Counted from the first letter of the stretch, positions 1-8,605 are shown. The stretch is DNA of 64,000 bases from VAZQ01 sp963758945 (GCA_963758945.1 CAVWXY010000006.1:124001-188000); one strand, 5' to 3'. Notes: a model not told the origin generated them from the sequence alone. Numbers and translations: made by a program.

Positions 1-1
1 T

Positions 2-1558
2 CTGCACCTGATCCAGGACCGCCACGGACATCTCTCCGCCGCGCATCTCGCCGCGCTCGCCCAGGAGATGAAGCTCGCGCTGACCGAGGTCTACGAGGTT
101 GCGACCTTCTATGCGCATTTCGACGTGGTGAAGGAAGGCGAGACGCCGCCGCCGGCCGTCACCGTGCGGGTATGCGATTCGCTCTCCTGCGCCATGGCCG
201 GGTCCGAACATCTGCTGCGCAGCCTGCCGAACCGGCTCGGCCCCAATGTGCGCGTCGTGCGCGCACCCTGCATGGGCGCCTGCGACCGCGCGCCGGTCTG
301 CGCCGTGGGCCATGCGCAAGTGATGAACGCGACCGCGGAGAGCGTCACCGCCGCGGCCGTTCACCGCGCGCATGTTCAGCCCTATCCCACGCCGAACGAC
401 TTCGACCACTACGTGCGCGATGGCGGCTATGCCCTGCTCAGGGCCTGCGTCTCCGGCGCGCGGACCCGCGACGACATCATCAAGGCGGTGAGCGATGCTT
501 CGCTACGCGGCCTCGGCGGTGCCGGCTTCCCGACCGGCCGCAAATGGACCCTGGTGCGCGCCGAGCCGGCGCCGCGGCTGATGGCGGTCAACGCCGACGA
601 GGGCGAGCCCGGCACCTTCAAGGACCGCTACTATCTCGAACGCGATCCCCACCGCTTCATCGAAGGCATGCTGATCGCCGCCTGGGTGGTCGAGGCTCAC
701 GAGATCTACATCTACGTCCGCGACGAATACCCGGAAGTGCGGCTGATGCTCGAGGAGGAGATCGCCAAGGTGGTGGCGGCCTCCCTCGCCGATCACGCCA
801 AGCTCTATCTGCGCCGCGGCGCCGGCGCCTATATCTGCGGCGAAGAGTCCGCGATGATCGAATCGATCGAGGGCAAGCGCGGCCTGCCGCGGCACCGCCC
901 GCCCTACGTCGCCCAGGTCGGCCTGTTCGGCCGGCCGACGCTCGAGCAGAACGTCGAGACGCTCTATTGGGTGCGCGACATCGCGGAGAAGGGGCCGGCC
1001 TGGTTCGCCTCCCACGGCCGCCGCGAGCGCAAGGGTCTGCGCAGCTTCTCGGTCTCCGGCCGCGTCAGGAAGCCCGGCGTGGTGCTGGCGCCCGCCGGCG
1101 TTACCGCGCGCGAGCTGGTCGAGGAATATTGCGACGGCATGCAGGAGGGCCACGGTTTCAAGGCCTACCTGCCCGGCGGGGCCTCAGGAGGGATCCTGCC
1201 GGAATCCATGGCCGACCTGCCGCTCGATTTCGGCACGCTGGAAAAGTACGGCTGCTTCGTGGGCTCGCACGCGGTTGTGATCCTCTCCGACAAGGACGAT
1301 ATGAAAGCGGTGGCGCTCAACCTGATGCGCTTCTTCGAGGACGAGAGCTGCGGCCAGTGCACGCCCTGCCGGGCAGGAACCGAGAAGGCCGCCAAGCTGA
1401 TGGCAACCGGTCCCTGGGACCCGGCGTTGTTGACGGAACTCTCGGACGCCATGCGCGACGCCTCGATCTGCGGTCTCGGACAGGCGGCGCCCAATCCGCT
1501 GCTGAGCGTGCTGAAATATTTTCCCGGGGACCTGGCGAAGCCGCTCGCGAGTTGGTGA
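2..1558 (+). CDS. fdsB: NAD-dependent formate dehydrogenase, beta (diaphorase) subunit, NuoE-NuoF fusion, 5' truncated
   Basis: The frame is open from base 2, so the true start lies outside the window; the internal ATG at 68 is not the start. The N-terminal part is a NuoE-like thioredoxin-fold [2Fe-2S] domain with ligands in CDSLSC (about 173-190) and CMGACDRAPVC (about 270-302). It is fused to a NuoF-like domain with the FMN/NADH glycine-rich segments RGLGGAGFPTGRKW and GAGAYICGEESAM and the [4Fe-4S] motif SCGQCTPCRAGT near 1350. This subunit passes formate-derived electrons from the alpha subunit to NAD+ in the cytoplasm. The molybdenum subunit starts 61 bases downstream, which favours formate dehydrogenase over complex I. 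A separate fdsG would be expected upstream, outside the window. Confidence 0.88.
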   Translation: MHLIQDRHGHLSAAHLAALAQEMKLALTEVYEVATFYAHFDVVKEGETPPPAVTVRVCDSLSCAMAGSEHLLRSLPNRLGPNVRVVRAPCMGACDRAPVCAVGHAQVMNATAESVTAAAVHRAHVQPYPTPNDFDHYVRDGGYALLRACVSGARTRDDIIKAVSDASLRGLGGAGFPTGRKWTLVRAEPAPRLMAVNADEGEPGTFKDRYYLERDPHRFIEGMLIAAWVVEAHEIYIYVRDEYPEVRLMLEEEIAKVVAASLADHAKLYLRRGAGAYICGEESAMIESIEGKRGLPRHRPPYVAQVGLFGRPTLEQNVETLYWVRDIAEKGPAWFASHGRRERKGLRSFSVSGRVRKPGVVLAPAGVTARELVEEYCDGMQEGHGFKAYLPGGASGGILPESMADLPLDFGTLEKYGCFVGSHAVVILSDKDDMKAVALNLMRFFEDESCGQCTPCRAGTEKAAKLMATGPWDPALLTELSDAMRDASICGLGQAAPNPLLSVLKYFPGDLAKPLASW

Positions 1559-1619
1559 CTGGGAAATTGGTGATGAAAATGCCGCCACGCACTCAGACGT
1601 CGTTCGAACAGGTGCAACA

Positions 1620-4409
1620 ATGACCGCCAGCGCAGCCGACAAGCCCGGCACCTTCAGCATCGACGACCGCGAGGTGGATATCCGCGCCGGCGAGACGATC
1701 TTCCGTGCCGCGCGCCGGCTCGGGATCAAGCTGCCGCATCTGTGCTACTCGCCCAAGCCCGGCTACCGCCCCGATGGCAATTGCCGCGTCTGCATGGTCG
1801 AGATCGAGGGCGAGCGCGTGCTCGCGGCGAGCTGCATCCGCACGCCGACGCCGGGCATGAAGGTCAGGACCCAGACCGACCGCGCCAAGACGGCAAGACG
1901 GATGGTGGTCGAGCTCCTCCTGACCGACCAGCCGCCGAAGGACGTGGCGCACGATCCCGCATCGGAGTTCTGGCTGACCGCGGAGCGGCAGCAGGTCACG
2001 ACGAGCCGGTTTCCGCGCCGCGCGGCGCCCGTTCCCGACCGCAGCCATCCGGCGATGGCGGTCAATCTCGACGCCTGCATCCAGTGCAATCTGTGCGTCC
2101 GCGCCTGCCGCGAGGTGCAGGTCAACGACGTCATCGGCATGGCCGGCCGCGGCCATGGCGAAAAGATCGTGTTCGATTTCGACGACCCGATGGGCAATTC
2201 CACCTGCGTCGGCTGCGGCGAATGCGTGCAGGCCTGCCCGACCGGCGCGCTGATGCCGGCGACCCTCGTCGACGAGGCGAACGTGCGCACGCAATTCGCC
2301 GATCGCGAGGTGCACAGCGTGTGCCCCTATTGCGGCGTCGGGTGCCAGCTCACCTACCATGTCAAGGACGACGAGCTGCTCTACGTCACCGGCCGCAACG
2401 GGCCGGCGAACGAGAACCGGCTCTGCGTCAAGGGCCGCTTCGGCTTCGACTATGTGAGCCACCCCCATCGCCTGACCCAGCCGCTCGTGCGCAGGGACGG
2501 CGTCGCCAAGGCCGCCGACGATCTGGTCGATCCGTCCAATCCGTGGACGCATTTCCGGGTGGCCAGCTGGGAGGAGGCGCTCGACCGCGCCGCCAAGGGG
2601 CTGGTGAAAATCCGCGACCGCGACGGCCCGCGCGCGCTCGCCGGCTTCGGCTCCGCGAAAGGCTCGAACGAGGAGGCCTACCTGTTCCAGAAGCTGGTCC
2701 GCACCGGCTTCGGCTCCAACAATGTCGACCATTGCACCCGGCTGTGCCATGCGTCGTCGGTGGCGGCGCTCCTGGAGGGCATCGGCTCGGCGGCGGTGAC
2801 CGCGACGTTCAACGAGTGCAAGAACTCCGACGTCATCATCGTCATCGGCGCCAATCCGTCCGAGAACCACCCCGTGGCCGCGACTTTCTTCAAGCAGGCG
2901 GCCAAGCGGGGCTCGAAGCTCATCGTGATGGATCCGCGCGGCCAGGCGCTCAAGCGTCATGCCTGGCAAATGATGCAATTCAAGATCGGCACCGACGTCG
3001 CGATGCTCAATGCGATGCTCAACGTCATCATCGCAGAGAAGCTCTACGATCAGCAATACGTGCAGACCTACACCGAGGATTTCGACAAGCTCGCCGAGAG
3101 CGTGAAGCCGTTCACGCCGGAAGAGATGTCGCCGATCTGCGGCATCGAGCCGGATGTGCTGCGCAATGTCGCGCGCACGTTTGCGCGCGCCGAGAGCGCC
3201 ATCATCTTCTGGGGCATGGGCGTGTCGCAGCACACCCACGGCACCGACAACGCGCGCTGCCTGATCGCGCTCGCTTTGATCTGCGGCCAGATCGGGCGCC
3301 CGGGCACGGGCCTGCATCCGCTGCGCGGCCAGAACAACGTGCAGGGCGCCTCCGATGCCGGTCTCATCCCGATGTTCTTCCCCGACTACAAGTCGGTGGA
3401 AGATGCCGAGATCCGGGCCAAGTACGAAGCGGCATGGGGCGTGACGCTCGATCCCAAGCGCGGCAAGACCGTGGTCGAGATCATGGACGCGGTTCATCAC
3501 GACGAGATCAAGGGCATGTACATCATGGGCGAGAACCCCGCGATGTCCGATCCCGACCTCAATCACGTCCGCGGCGCGCTCGCCCACCTCGAGCATCTGG
3601 TCGTGCAGGACATCTTCCTGACGGAAACCGCGTCCTACGCCGACGTCATCCTGCCGGCCTCGGCCTGGCCCGAGAAGGACGGCACCGTCACCAACACCAA
3701 CCGCCAGGTGCAGATGGGCCGGGCGGCGCTGCCGTTGCCGGGCGAGGCGCGGCAGGATCTCTGGATCATCCAGGATCTCGCCCAGCGCATCGGCTGCAAC
3801 TGGAACTACCGGCACGTCGGCGAGGTCTTCGCCGAGATGGCATCGATGATGCCGGCGCTCGATAACATCACGTGGGATCGCGTCGAGCGCGAGGATCACG
3901 TCACCTATCCGGTCGACGGCCCGGACGTTCCCGGGCGCGACGTGGTGTTCGACAAGGGGTTCCCGCGTCCGAACGGCGTGGCCAGGTTGGTGGCGACCAA
4001 ATTCCAGGCGCCGGACGAGATGCCCGATGCGCAGTATCCGTTCATTCTCACCACCGGCCGCCAGCTCGAGCACTGGCACACGGGCGCCATGACGCGCCGC
4101 GCCTCGACGCTCGATGCGTTGGAGCCCGGTCCGGTCGCCGGGCTCTCGCGCGCCACCATCGCCAAGCTCGGCATCAGGCCGGGCGACATGGTACGGGTGA
4201 CCACCCGGCGCGGAGTGATCGAGCTCAGCGCGCGGCAGGACGACGCGGTTCCCGACGGCGTCGTGTTCATTCCCTTCGCCTATGTCGAGGCGGCGGCGAA
4301 CCTGCTCACCAATCCCAAGCTCGACCCGTTCGGGAAAATTCCCGAGTTCAAATATTGCGCGGCCAGGGTCGAGCCGGCGGCGGAAGCCGCGCGCGTCGCG
4401 GCCGAGTAG
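1620..4409 (+). CDS. fdsA: formate dehydrogenase alpha subunit (Mo-bisMGD, Fe-S)
   Basis: The 929-residue product has the full FdsA/FdhF architecture. An N-terminal plant-type [2Fe-2S] ferredoxin domain (CYSPKPGYRPDGNCRVCMVE) is followed by two ferredoxin-type [4Fe-4S] motifs, CIQCNLCVRAC and CVGCGECVQACP. Next come the CPYCGVGC cluster motif at the entry of the molybdopterin oxidoreductase domain and a C-terminal molydopterin-dinucleotide-binding domain. The residue expected to bind Mo is Cys376 followed by His377 (in TRLCHASS); it is a cysteine codon, not selenocysteine. The enzyme oxidises formate to CO2, and with the beta subunit reduces NAD+. The downstream neighbour is bioB, not fdhD, which usually follows in such operons. 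Confidence 0.93.
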   Translation: MTASAADKPGTFSIDDREVDIRAGETIFRAARRLGIKLPHLCYSPKPGYRPDGNCRVCMVEIEGERVLAASCIRTPTPGMKVRTQTDRAKTARRMVVELLLTDQPPKDVAHDPASEFWLTAERQQVTTSRFPRRAAPVPDRSHPAMAVNLDACIQCNLCVRACREVQVNDVIGMAGRGHGEKIVFDFDDPMGNSTCVGCGECVQACPTGALMPATLVDEANVRTQFADREVHSVCPYCGVGCQLTYHVKDDELLYVTGRNGPANENRLCVKGRFGFDYVSHPHRLTQPLVRRDGVAKAADDLVDPSNPWTHFRVASWEEALDRAAKGLVKIRDRDGPRALAGFGSAKGSNEEAYLFQKLVRTGFGSNNVDHCTRLCHASSVAALLEGIGSAAVTATFNECKNSDVIIVIGANPSENHPVAATFFKQAAKRGSKLIVMDPRGQALKRHAWQMMQFKIGTDVAMLNAMLNVIIAEKLYDQQYVQTYTEDFDKLAESVKPFTPEEMSPICGIEPDVLRNVARTFARAESAIIFWGMGVSQHTHGTDNARCLIALALICGQIGRPGTGLHPLRGQNNVQGASDAGLIPMFFPDYKSVEDAEIRAKYEAAWGVTLDPKRGKTVVEIMDAVHHDEIKGMYIMGENPAMSDPDLNHVRGALAHLEHLVVQDIFLTETASYADVILPASAWPEKDGTVTNTNRQVQMGRAALPLPGEARQDLWIIQDLAQRIGCNWNYRHVGEVFAEMASMMPALDNITWDRVEREDHVTYPVDGPDVPGRDVVFDKGFPRPNGVARLVATKFQAPDEMPDAQYPFILTTGRQLEHWHTGAMTRRASTLDALEPGPVAGLSRATIAKLGIRPGDMVRVTTRRGVIELSARQDDAVPDGVVFIPFAYVEAAANLLTNPKLDPFGKIPEFKYCAARVEPAAEAARVAAE

Positions 4410-4578
4410 GCTCGGCGACAGCCGGCCGCACCGAGTGCGCAGCGCCGGGGGCAGACCGAGCGGATCGCGACACATGCTCGGCACGCTCGCGTTGCCGATT
4501 GGCGGAGTGACTTCCAAGAGGTTCCCGGATATGACTGCGGTTGCTCCGCGCTCGCGCCGAGCGTCAGAGGATGCGGGA

Positions 4579-5571
4579 ATGTCCGTTGCCGCCGAGATCG
4601 CCGCTGCGCCGTCGGCCGAGATGAGCGGTGGCGTGCGCCACGACTGGACGCGCGCCGAGCTGCGCGCGCTGTTCGCGCTGCCGTTTCCGGAGCTGATCTT
4701 CCGCGCGCAGAGCGTCCACCGCCGCCACTTCGATGCCAGCGAGGTGCAGATTTCCACGCTCATCTCGATCAAGACCGGCGGCTGTCCGGAGGATTGCGCC
4801 TACTGTCCGCAGAGCGCGCGCTACGACACCGGCGTGGCGGCGGAGAAGCTGATGCCCGTCGCCTCGGTCGTCGCCGAGGCGCGCGGTGCGAGGGATGCCG
4901 GCGCGAGCCGCTTCTGCATGGGAGCGGCGTGGCGCGAGCCCAAGGATCGCGACCTCGACAAGGTGTGCGCGATGGTCGCGGGCGTCAAGGCGCTCGGGCT
5001 CGAAACCTGCGCCACGCTCGGCATGCTGACGGGGAGCCAGGCGCGGCGCCTCAAGGCCGCCGGCCTCGACTACTACAACCACAACCTCGACACCTCGCCG
5101 GAATATTACGGCGCGATCATCACCACCCGAACCTACCAGGATCGTCTCGATACGCTCGGCCACGTGCGCGATGCCGGCATTCACGTCTGTTGCGGCGGCA
5201 TCGTCGGGATGGGGGAGAGCGCGGAGGATCGCATCGGGATGATCGCGACGCTCGCCAACCTGCCGGTGCATCCCGAGAGCGTGCCGATCAACATGCTGGT
5301 CAGGGTCGAGGGTACGCCGCTGGCGGCGGGCGCGCCGATCGATCCGATCGACTTCGTGCGCACGATCGCGCTCGCCCGCATCACCATGCCGAAGTCGGTG
5401 GTGCGACTCTCCGCCGGGCGCGAGGACATGCGCGAGGAGACGCAGGCCTTGTGCTTCCTCGCCGGCGCCAACTCGATCTTCTATGGACCCAAGCTGCTCA
5501 CCACGCCCAATCCCGAGCGCGACCGCGATCTCGCCCTGATGGACAAGCTCGGCCTCGTGCCGATGCGCTAG
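4579..5571 (+). CDS. bioB: biotin synthase
   Basis: This radical-SAM enzyme converts dethiobiotin to biotin. The CxxxCxxC cluster motif is in GGCPEDCAYCPQSA. The [2Fe-2S]-region and substrate motifs YYNHNLDTSPEYY, CCGGIVGMGE and RLSAGREDM are present, and the length (330 residues) is normal. The start at 4579 has AGAGG at 4566-4570 eight bases upstream, and gives an N-terminus about as long as in related species. An in-frame ATG at 4531 also has an AAGAGG upstream and cannot be excluded; it would add 16 residues. No other bio genes are nearby, so this is a stand-alone biotin gene. Confidence 0.94.
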   Translation: MSVAAEIAAAPSAEMSGGVRHDWTRAELRALFALPFPELIFRAQSVHRRHFDASEVQISTLISIKTGGCPEDCAYCPQSARYDTGVAAEKLMPVASVVAEARGARDAGASRFCMGAAWREPKDRDLDKVCAMVAGVKALGLETCATLGMLTGSQARRLKAAGLDYYNHNLDTSPEYYGAIITTRTYQDRLDTLGHVRDAGIHVCCGGIVGMGESAEDRIGMIATLANLPVHPESVPINMLVRVEGTPLAAGAPIDPIDFVRTIALARITMPKSVVRLSAGREDMREETQALCFLAGANSIFYGPKLLTTPNPERDRDLALMDKLGLVPMR

Positions 5572-5582
5572 GCCCCGCCGCG

Positions 5583-6197
5583 ATGGATATCGGCGCGATC
5601 TCGGTCGGTCCCGATCCTCCCACGGACATCCACGCCGTCATCGAGATTCCGCTCGGCGGCGCGCCGGTGAAATACGAGCTCGACAAGCGGTCGGGCGCGC
5701 TGCGGGTCGATCGCTTCCTGCACACCGCCATGTTCTATCCCGGCAATTACGGCTTCATCCCGGGGACATTGTCGGCCGACGGCGATCCCTGCGACGTGCT
5801 GGTGGTGAGCCAGGTGCAGGTGGTGCCCGGCGCGATCGTGCGCTGCCGGCCGGTCGGCGCGCTGCTGATGCAGGACGAGGCGGGCCGCGACGAGAAGATC
5901 ATCGCGGTGCCGGTCGACGCGCTCGCGCCGTTCTACAGCGATATCCGCAGCTACCGCGATCTGCCGCCGATCATGTGCGAGCAGATCGCGCATTTCTTCC
6001 AGCACTACAAGGATCTGGAAAAGGGCAAGTGGGTCACGATCGTGAAGTGGCTCGGCACGAAGGCCGCGGAACGGCTCGTGCTCGAGGCGATCGCGCGCGC
6101 GGAGAAGCGGCAGGCGAGGGAGCGCGCCGCGGGAGGCGCCGCAACGGCGCAAGCGCCGTCAAAGGTCCGCCGCCCGCCGGCCCGGCGGAAAAAATGA
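5583..6197 (+). CDS. ppa: inorganic pyrophosphatase (family I)
   Basis: This soluble Mg2+-dependent enzyme hydrolyses PPi to two phosphates. The family signature DGDPCDVLV is present, with the active-site segment YPGNYGFIPGT before it and RSYRDLPPI after it. The 204 residues exceed the usual 175-180 because of a basic, Ala/Arg/Lys-rich C-terminal tail of about 30 residues (ending in RRPPARRKK). The start lies 11 bases after the bioB stop, so co-transcription is plausible. It converges with the fluoride-export operon; family I pyrophosphatases are classic targets of fluoride inhibition. Confidence 0.93.
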   Translation: MDIGAISVGPDPPTDIHAVIEIPLGGAPVKYELDKRSGALRVDRFLHTAMFYPGNYGFIPGTLSADGDPCDVLVVSQVQVVPGAIVRCRPVGALLMQDEAGRDEKIIAVPVDALAPFYSDIRSYRDLPPIMCEQIAHFFQHYKDLEKGKWVTIVKWLGTKAAERLVLEAIARAEKRQARERAAGGAATAQAPSKVRRPPARRKK

Positions 6198-6263
6198 CAG
6201 TGAACGCAATTCGTCGGTTCGCGTGACGAGCACTGATGCCGAGGCGACGCCCTATGACAGCAA

Positions 6264-6623
6264 CTATGCGCTGTCGGGCTGCGGCTTGCCGTATTGCAGC
6301 ACCTGCACCTTTTCCAGCGTCACCAGGCCGCTGGTGATCATGCCGTTGAGCACCGGCAGGAAGGCGTCGATCCGCTCCTGCGCATCGACGATCTCGATCA
6401 CGATCGGCAGGTCCTGCGACAGGCGCAGGATCTTGGTGGTGTGGAGATGGCTCGAATGGCCGAAGCCCATCGGGCTGCGCAGCACCGTGGCGCCGGCCAG
6501 ATGCATCTCGCGCGCCTTGAGCAGGATCGCCTCGTAGAGCGGCAGGTGTCCCGACTTGGCGTCTTCGCCGATGAAGATGCGGAGCAGAACGGCGTCGCGC
6601 GGAACCTGCATGATCACACCCAT
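6264..6623 (-). CDS. DUF190 family protein, CrcB-associated
   Basis: This 119-residue protein has the PII-like ferredoxin-fold DUF190 signature: LLRIFIGEDAKSGHLPLYEA, then AREMHLAGATVLRSPMGFG and LPIVIEIVD. Members are commonly encoded beside crcB and are thought to be soluble regulators or accessories; the biochemical role is not established. Its start overlaps the end of crcB by ten bases, so the two are translationally coupled and share the fluoride riboswitch. An ATG at 6611 is an alternative start. Confidence 0.85.
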   Translation of the reverse strand: MGVIMQVPRDAVLLRIFIGEDAKSGHLPLYEAILLKAREMHLAGATVLRSPMGFGHSSHLHTTKILRLSQDLPIVIEIVDAQERIDAFLPVLNGMITSGLVTLEKVQVLQYGKPQPDSA

Positions 6624-7012
6624 CGCAACGTGTTGAGGCTGAAGGCCGCGATATGGCCGAGCCACACCGCCAGCAGGCACAGTACCACCGAGCCGCCGAT
6701 ATTGCCGGCGACTTGCAGCCATTCGCCGTCGTTCATGAGATTGAGCGTCTGCAGGCTGAACGAGGAAAACGTCGTGTAGCCGCCGCACAGCCCGACCATC
6801 ACGAATTGCCGCGCCGTGGTGCCGACGAAGATGCGGCCGTCGGGGCCCGTCAGCGTCGCGAAGAAGCCGATGATGAAGGAGCCGACCACGTTGACGATCA
6901 ACGTCCCCCACGGAAACGTCTCGCCGATCAGGCGCGCCGCGACGCCCGAGCACCAGTAGCGGGCGACACCGCCGATCGCGCTGCCGATCGCAATCCAGAA
7001 GTAAAGTCCCAT
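6614..7012 (-). CDS. crcB: fluoride exporter CrcB/Fluc
   Basis: The 132-residue, four-helix membrane protein belongs to the Fluc fluoride-channel family. Characteristic segments include IGSAIGGVARYWCSG, the PWGTLIVNVVGSFIIGF signature of helix 2, and VGLCGGYTTFSSFSLQ in helix 3. Fluc channels work as antiparallel dimers in the inner membrane and let fluoride leave the cell. The start at 7012 is preceded by a good GGAGGT ribosome-binding site; the longer reading from 7096 runs through the terminator hairpin and is rejected. Expression is expected to be controlled by the riboswitch just upstream. Confidence 0.93.
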   Translation of the reverse strand: MGLYFWIAIGSAIGGVARYWCSGVAARLIGETFPWGTLIVNVVGSFIIGFFATLTGPDGRIFVGTTARQFVMVGLCGGYTTFSSFSLQTLNLMNDGEWLQVAGNIGGSVVLCLLAVWLGHIAAFSLNTLRWV

Positions 7013-7068
7013 GGCACCTCCAGCTCGCATTTTCGTGGCGGCCGCCAGCCCGGTACCCGGCCGACAAC

Positions 7069-7092
7069 AAAAAAACCTGCCTTGCGGCAGGT
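7069..7092 (-). terminator. intrinsic terminator of the fluoride riboswitch
   Basis: Reading the minus strand, a perfect 7-bp stem ACCTGCC/GGCAGGT closed by a GCAA tetraloop is followed by seven T residues (7075 down to 7069). It sits between the aptamer and the crcB ribosome-binding site, where an expression platform should be. Confidence 0.85.
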
Positions 7093-7105
7093 CCACGAAC
7101 GGACG

Positions 7106-7172
7106 CCTACCGCAGGGATCGCGGTAGGAGTCATCAGCCGTTGCGGGCAGTTTCGGGGAACTCCATCCCCAT
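7106..7172 (-). promoter_or_regulatory. fluoride (crcB-motif) riboswitch aptamer plus switching hairpin
   Basis: On the minus strand, 7170 down to 7123 reads GGGGATGGAG, TTCCCCGAAAC, TGCCCGCAAC, GGCTGATGACTCCTACC. This matches the crcB-motif consensus, including the GAUGG, GAAACUGCC and GGCUGAUGACUCCUAC blocks. The 3' end of the aptamer (CCTACC) can instead form an 8-bp hairpin, CCTACCGC/GCGGTAGG, at 7106-7128. The two structures look mutually exclusive. Together with the terminator at 7069-7092 this suggests that fluoride binding lets transcription reach crcB and DUF190; the exact switching path is inferred. Confidence 0.92.
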
Positions 7173-7205
7173 TGCCGCGAACGCTAAGGGCAAGCGGTGG
7201 CCGCG

Positions 7206-8132
7206 TCAATGCACCGCCGCCGTGGCGCGCGGCATGAGCGCGCCGCGGTGGCGGATGACCCTGCCGGCGAGCTGGTGGGCGGCCGCCGCCGCCTCGGCCG
7301 GCGACTTGCCGGAAAGCCGCGCGGCGAGATAGCCGGCGTTGAAGCTGTCGCCCGCCGCCGTCGGGTCGACCGGCACCACCACCTCCGGCACCGGGACGAA
7401 TTCGCTGCCTCCGCCCGCGGCGATGAGCGCGCTGTTCGGCCCGTTCTTCACCACGATCTCGGCGATGCCGAAGGCCTGCAGCCGGGCGACGGTCGCCTCC
7501 GGGCTGGGGTCGCCCCACAGCACCGCCTCGTCGTCGTAGGCCGGCAGCGCCATGTCGACGCGCTTCAATGCTTCCATGAACACGGCGCGCGTGCGCGGGA
7601 GGTCGCCATGCCAGCCGCGCGGGCGGAAGTTTCCGTCGAACGCGATCTTCACTCCTTGCTGCCGCGCCATCTCGATCAGGGCCAGGAAGCGGCCCAGCCC
7701 CTTGTTGGAATAGAGCGAGAGCGTGATGCCGGAGAAATAGACGAGCTTGGCCTTCATCAGGCCTTCCGCCACCCGCCCCCAGTCCGCCAGCTCGAACAGA
7801 TCGCGCGCCGGCGCCTCGCCGCGCCAATCGTAGTGGCGGCGGTTGCCGGCCGCGTCGCTGTCGACCACGACAAGGCCGGGCAGGCGGCCGCGCAGTCGGA
7901 TCACGAGATCGCCGGCAACGCCTTCCGCCGCGGCGAGCGCGAGGATCGCATCCGAATAGGAGTCGTCGCCGAGCGCGGTCGCGAACGCGGCGTCGATCCC
8001 GGCGCGGGCGAGATAGACCGCGACGTTGAAGGCGTCGCCCGCGCAGCCGATGCCGAAGCGGCCATCGCCGCCGCGGATGAATTCGATCACCGCTTCCCCG
8101 ACGCACACCGCGCGCGGCCTTTGCTCGCCCAT
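7206..8132 (-). CDS. kdgK: PfkB-family sugar kinase, probable 2-dehydro-3-deoxygluconokinase
   Basis: The 308-residue ribokinase-fold enzyme has an N-terminal GGDGRFGIGCAGDAFNVAVY segment (substrate glycines) and the C-terminal PfkB signature DPTAAGDSFNAGYLAA, with catalytic Asp262. FDGNFRPRGW is typical of KDG kinases, which phosphorylate 2-keto-3-deoxygluconate in hexuronate and Entner-Doudoroff-linked catabolism. The substrate is inferred from similarity; no other KDG-pathway gene is adjacent. The leader region of the fluoride riboswitch begins just past its stop codon. Confidence 0.8.
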   Translation of the reverse strand: MGEQRPRAVCVGEAVIEFIRGGDGRFGIGCAGDAFNVAVYLARAGIDAAFATALGDDSYSDAILALAAAEGVAGDLVIRLRGRLPGLVVVDSDAAGNRRHYDWRGEAPARDLFELADWGRVAEGLMKAKLVYFSGITLSLYSNKGLGRFLALIEMARQQGVKIAFDGNFRPRGWHGDLPRTRAVFMEALKRVDMALPAYDDEAVLWGDPSPEATVARLQAFGIAEIVVKNGPNSALIAAGGGSEFVPVPEVVVPVDPTAAGDSFNAGYLAARLSGKSPAEAAAAAHQLAGRVIRHRGALMPRATAAVH

Positions 8133-8381
8133 GGTCTCATTCCATCATCCGCGCAGCATCGAGTGGTCAAGAACGACGGTCCCGGCAGGCTTCATCTTGA
8201 CCGTTTGCGACCGTAGCATGATCAGCCTCGGGTTTCCCCTTGCGGGAAATCCGACCGCCGTCCGGCAGGCGCGCGTGCCGACGCGTCGGGACCGCGCAGA
8301 CCGCCGCGTTCCGCTTGGATCCGGTGGCTTGGCGGGCGCGAAGCGGTTCCGGGCCCCGGGGGATTGGGCCTGGACATCGAG

Positions 8382-8403
8382 TAATGTTATATTGTAACGA
8401 ATT
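8382..8403. promoter_or_regulatory. Zur-like operator upstream of the zinc transport operon
   Basis: The AT-rich dyad GTTATA-T-TGTAAC (8386-8398) lies in GC-rich DNA, 32 bases before the first gene of the znu operon. It resembles the proteobacterial Zur box core (TGTTATA, N, TATAACA). The rest of the 8133-8434 gap shows a weak hairpin TTTCCC/GGGAAA near 8236-8253 and no gene. A zinc-loaded Zur repressor would be expected to bind here and shut the operon off; zur itself is not in the window. Confidence 0.7.
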
Positions 8404-8434
8404 GACCCAGCGATCGGTCTCTCCAGGGTTGTTC

Positions 8435-8605
8435 ATGCCCACCCACGTGCATCCCCCGCACCACCATCATCCGCCCAGCCAGGGGCATCCGCCGGCGTCG
8501 GTGTCGCCGTCGATGCTGCGCATGTCGCTGCTCGAGCGGCTGGCGATCGCCGCGGCCCTGATTGCGGTGCTGTGGGGTGCCGTGCTCTGGGCCATGCAGG
8601 TGTGA
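8435..8605 (+). CDS. small His-rich single-helix membrane protein, first gene of the znu operon
   Basis: The 56-residue protein starts with a His/Pro-rich stretch (MPTHVHPPHHHHPPSQGHPP, eight His in 20 residues), followed by one hydrophobic helix (about residues 34-55, ending AVLWAMQV). I know no named family for it. It begins 32 bases after the Zur-like operator and ends four bases before znuC, so it should be zinc-regulated and co-transcribed. A likely topology has the metal-binding tail on one side of the inner membrane near the ZnuBC permease. It may be a zinc-binding accessory, but that is inference from composition and position. Confidence 0.7.
   Translation: MPTHVHPPHHHHPPSQGHPPASVSPSMLRMSLLERLAIAAALIAVLWGAVLWAMQV

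Noticed and set aside
1593..4772. A 1059-codon open frame antisense to fdsA, and similar long antisense frames at 35467-38190 and 38779-41802 (outside the nitrile hydratase activator part)
   Set aside because: They are mirror frames of real genes in GC-rich DNA, with Arg/His/Asp-biased composition and no family motifs.
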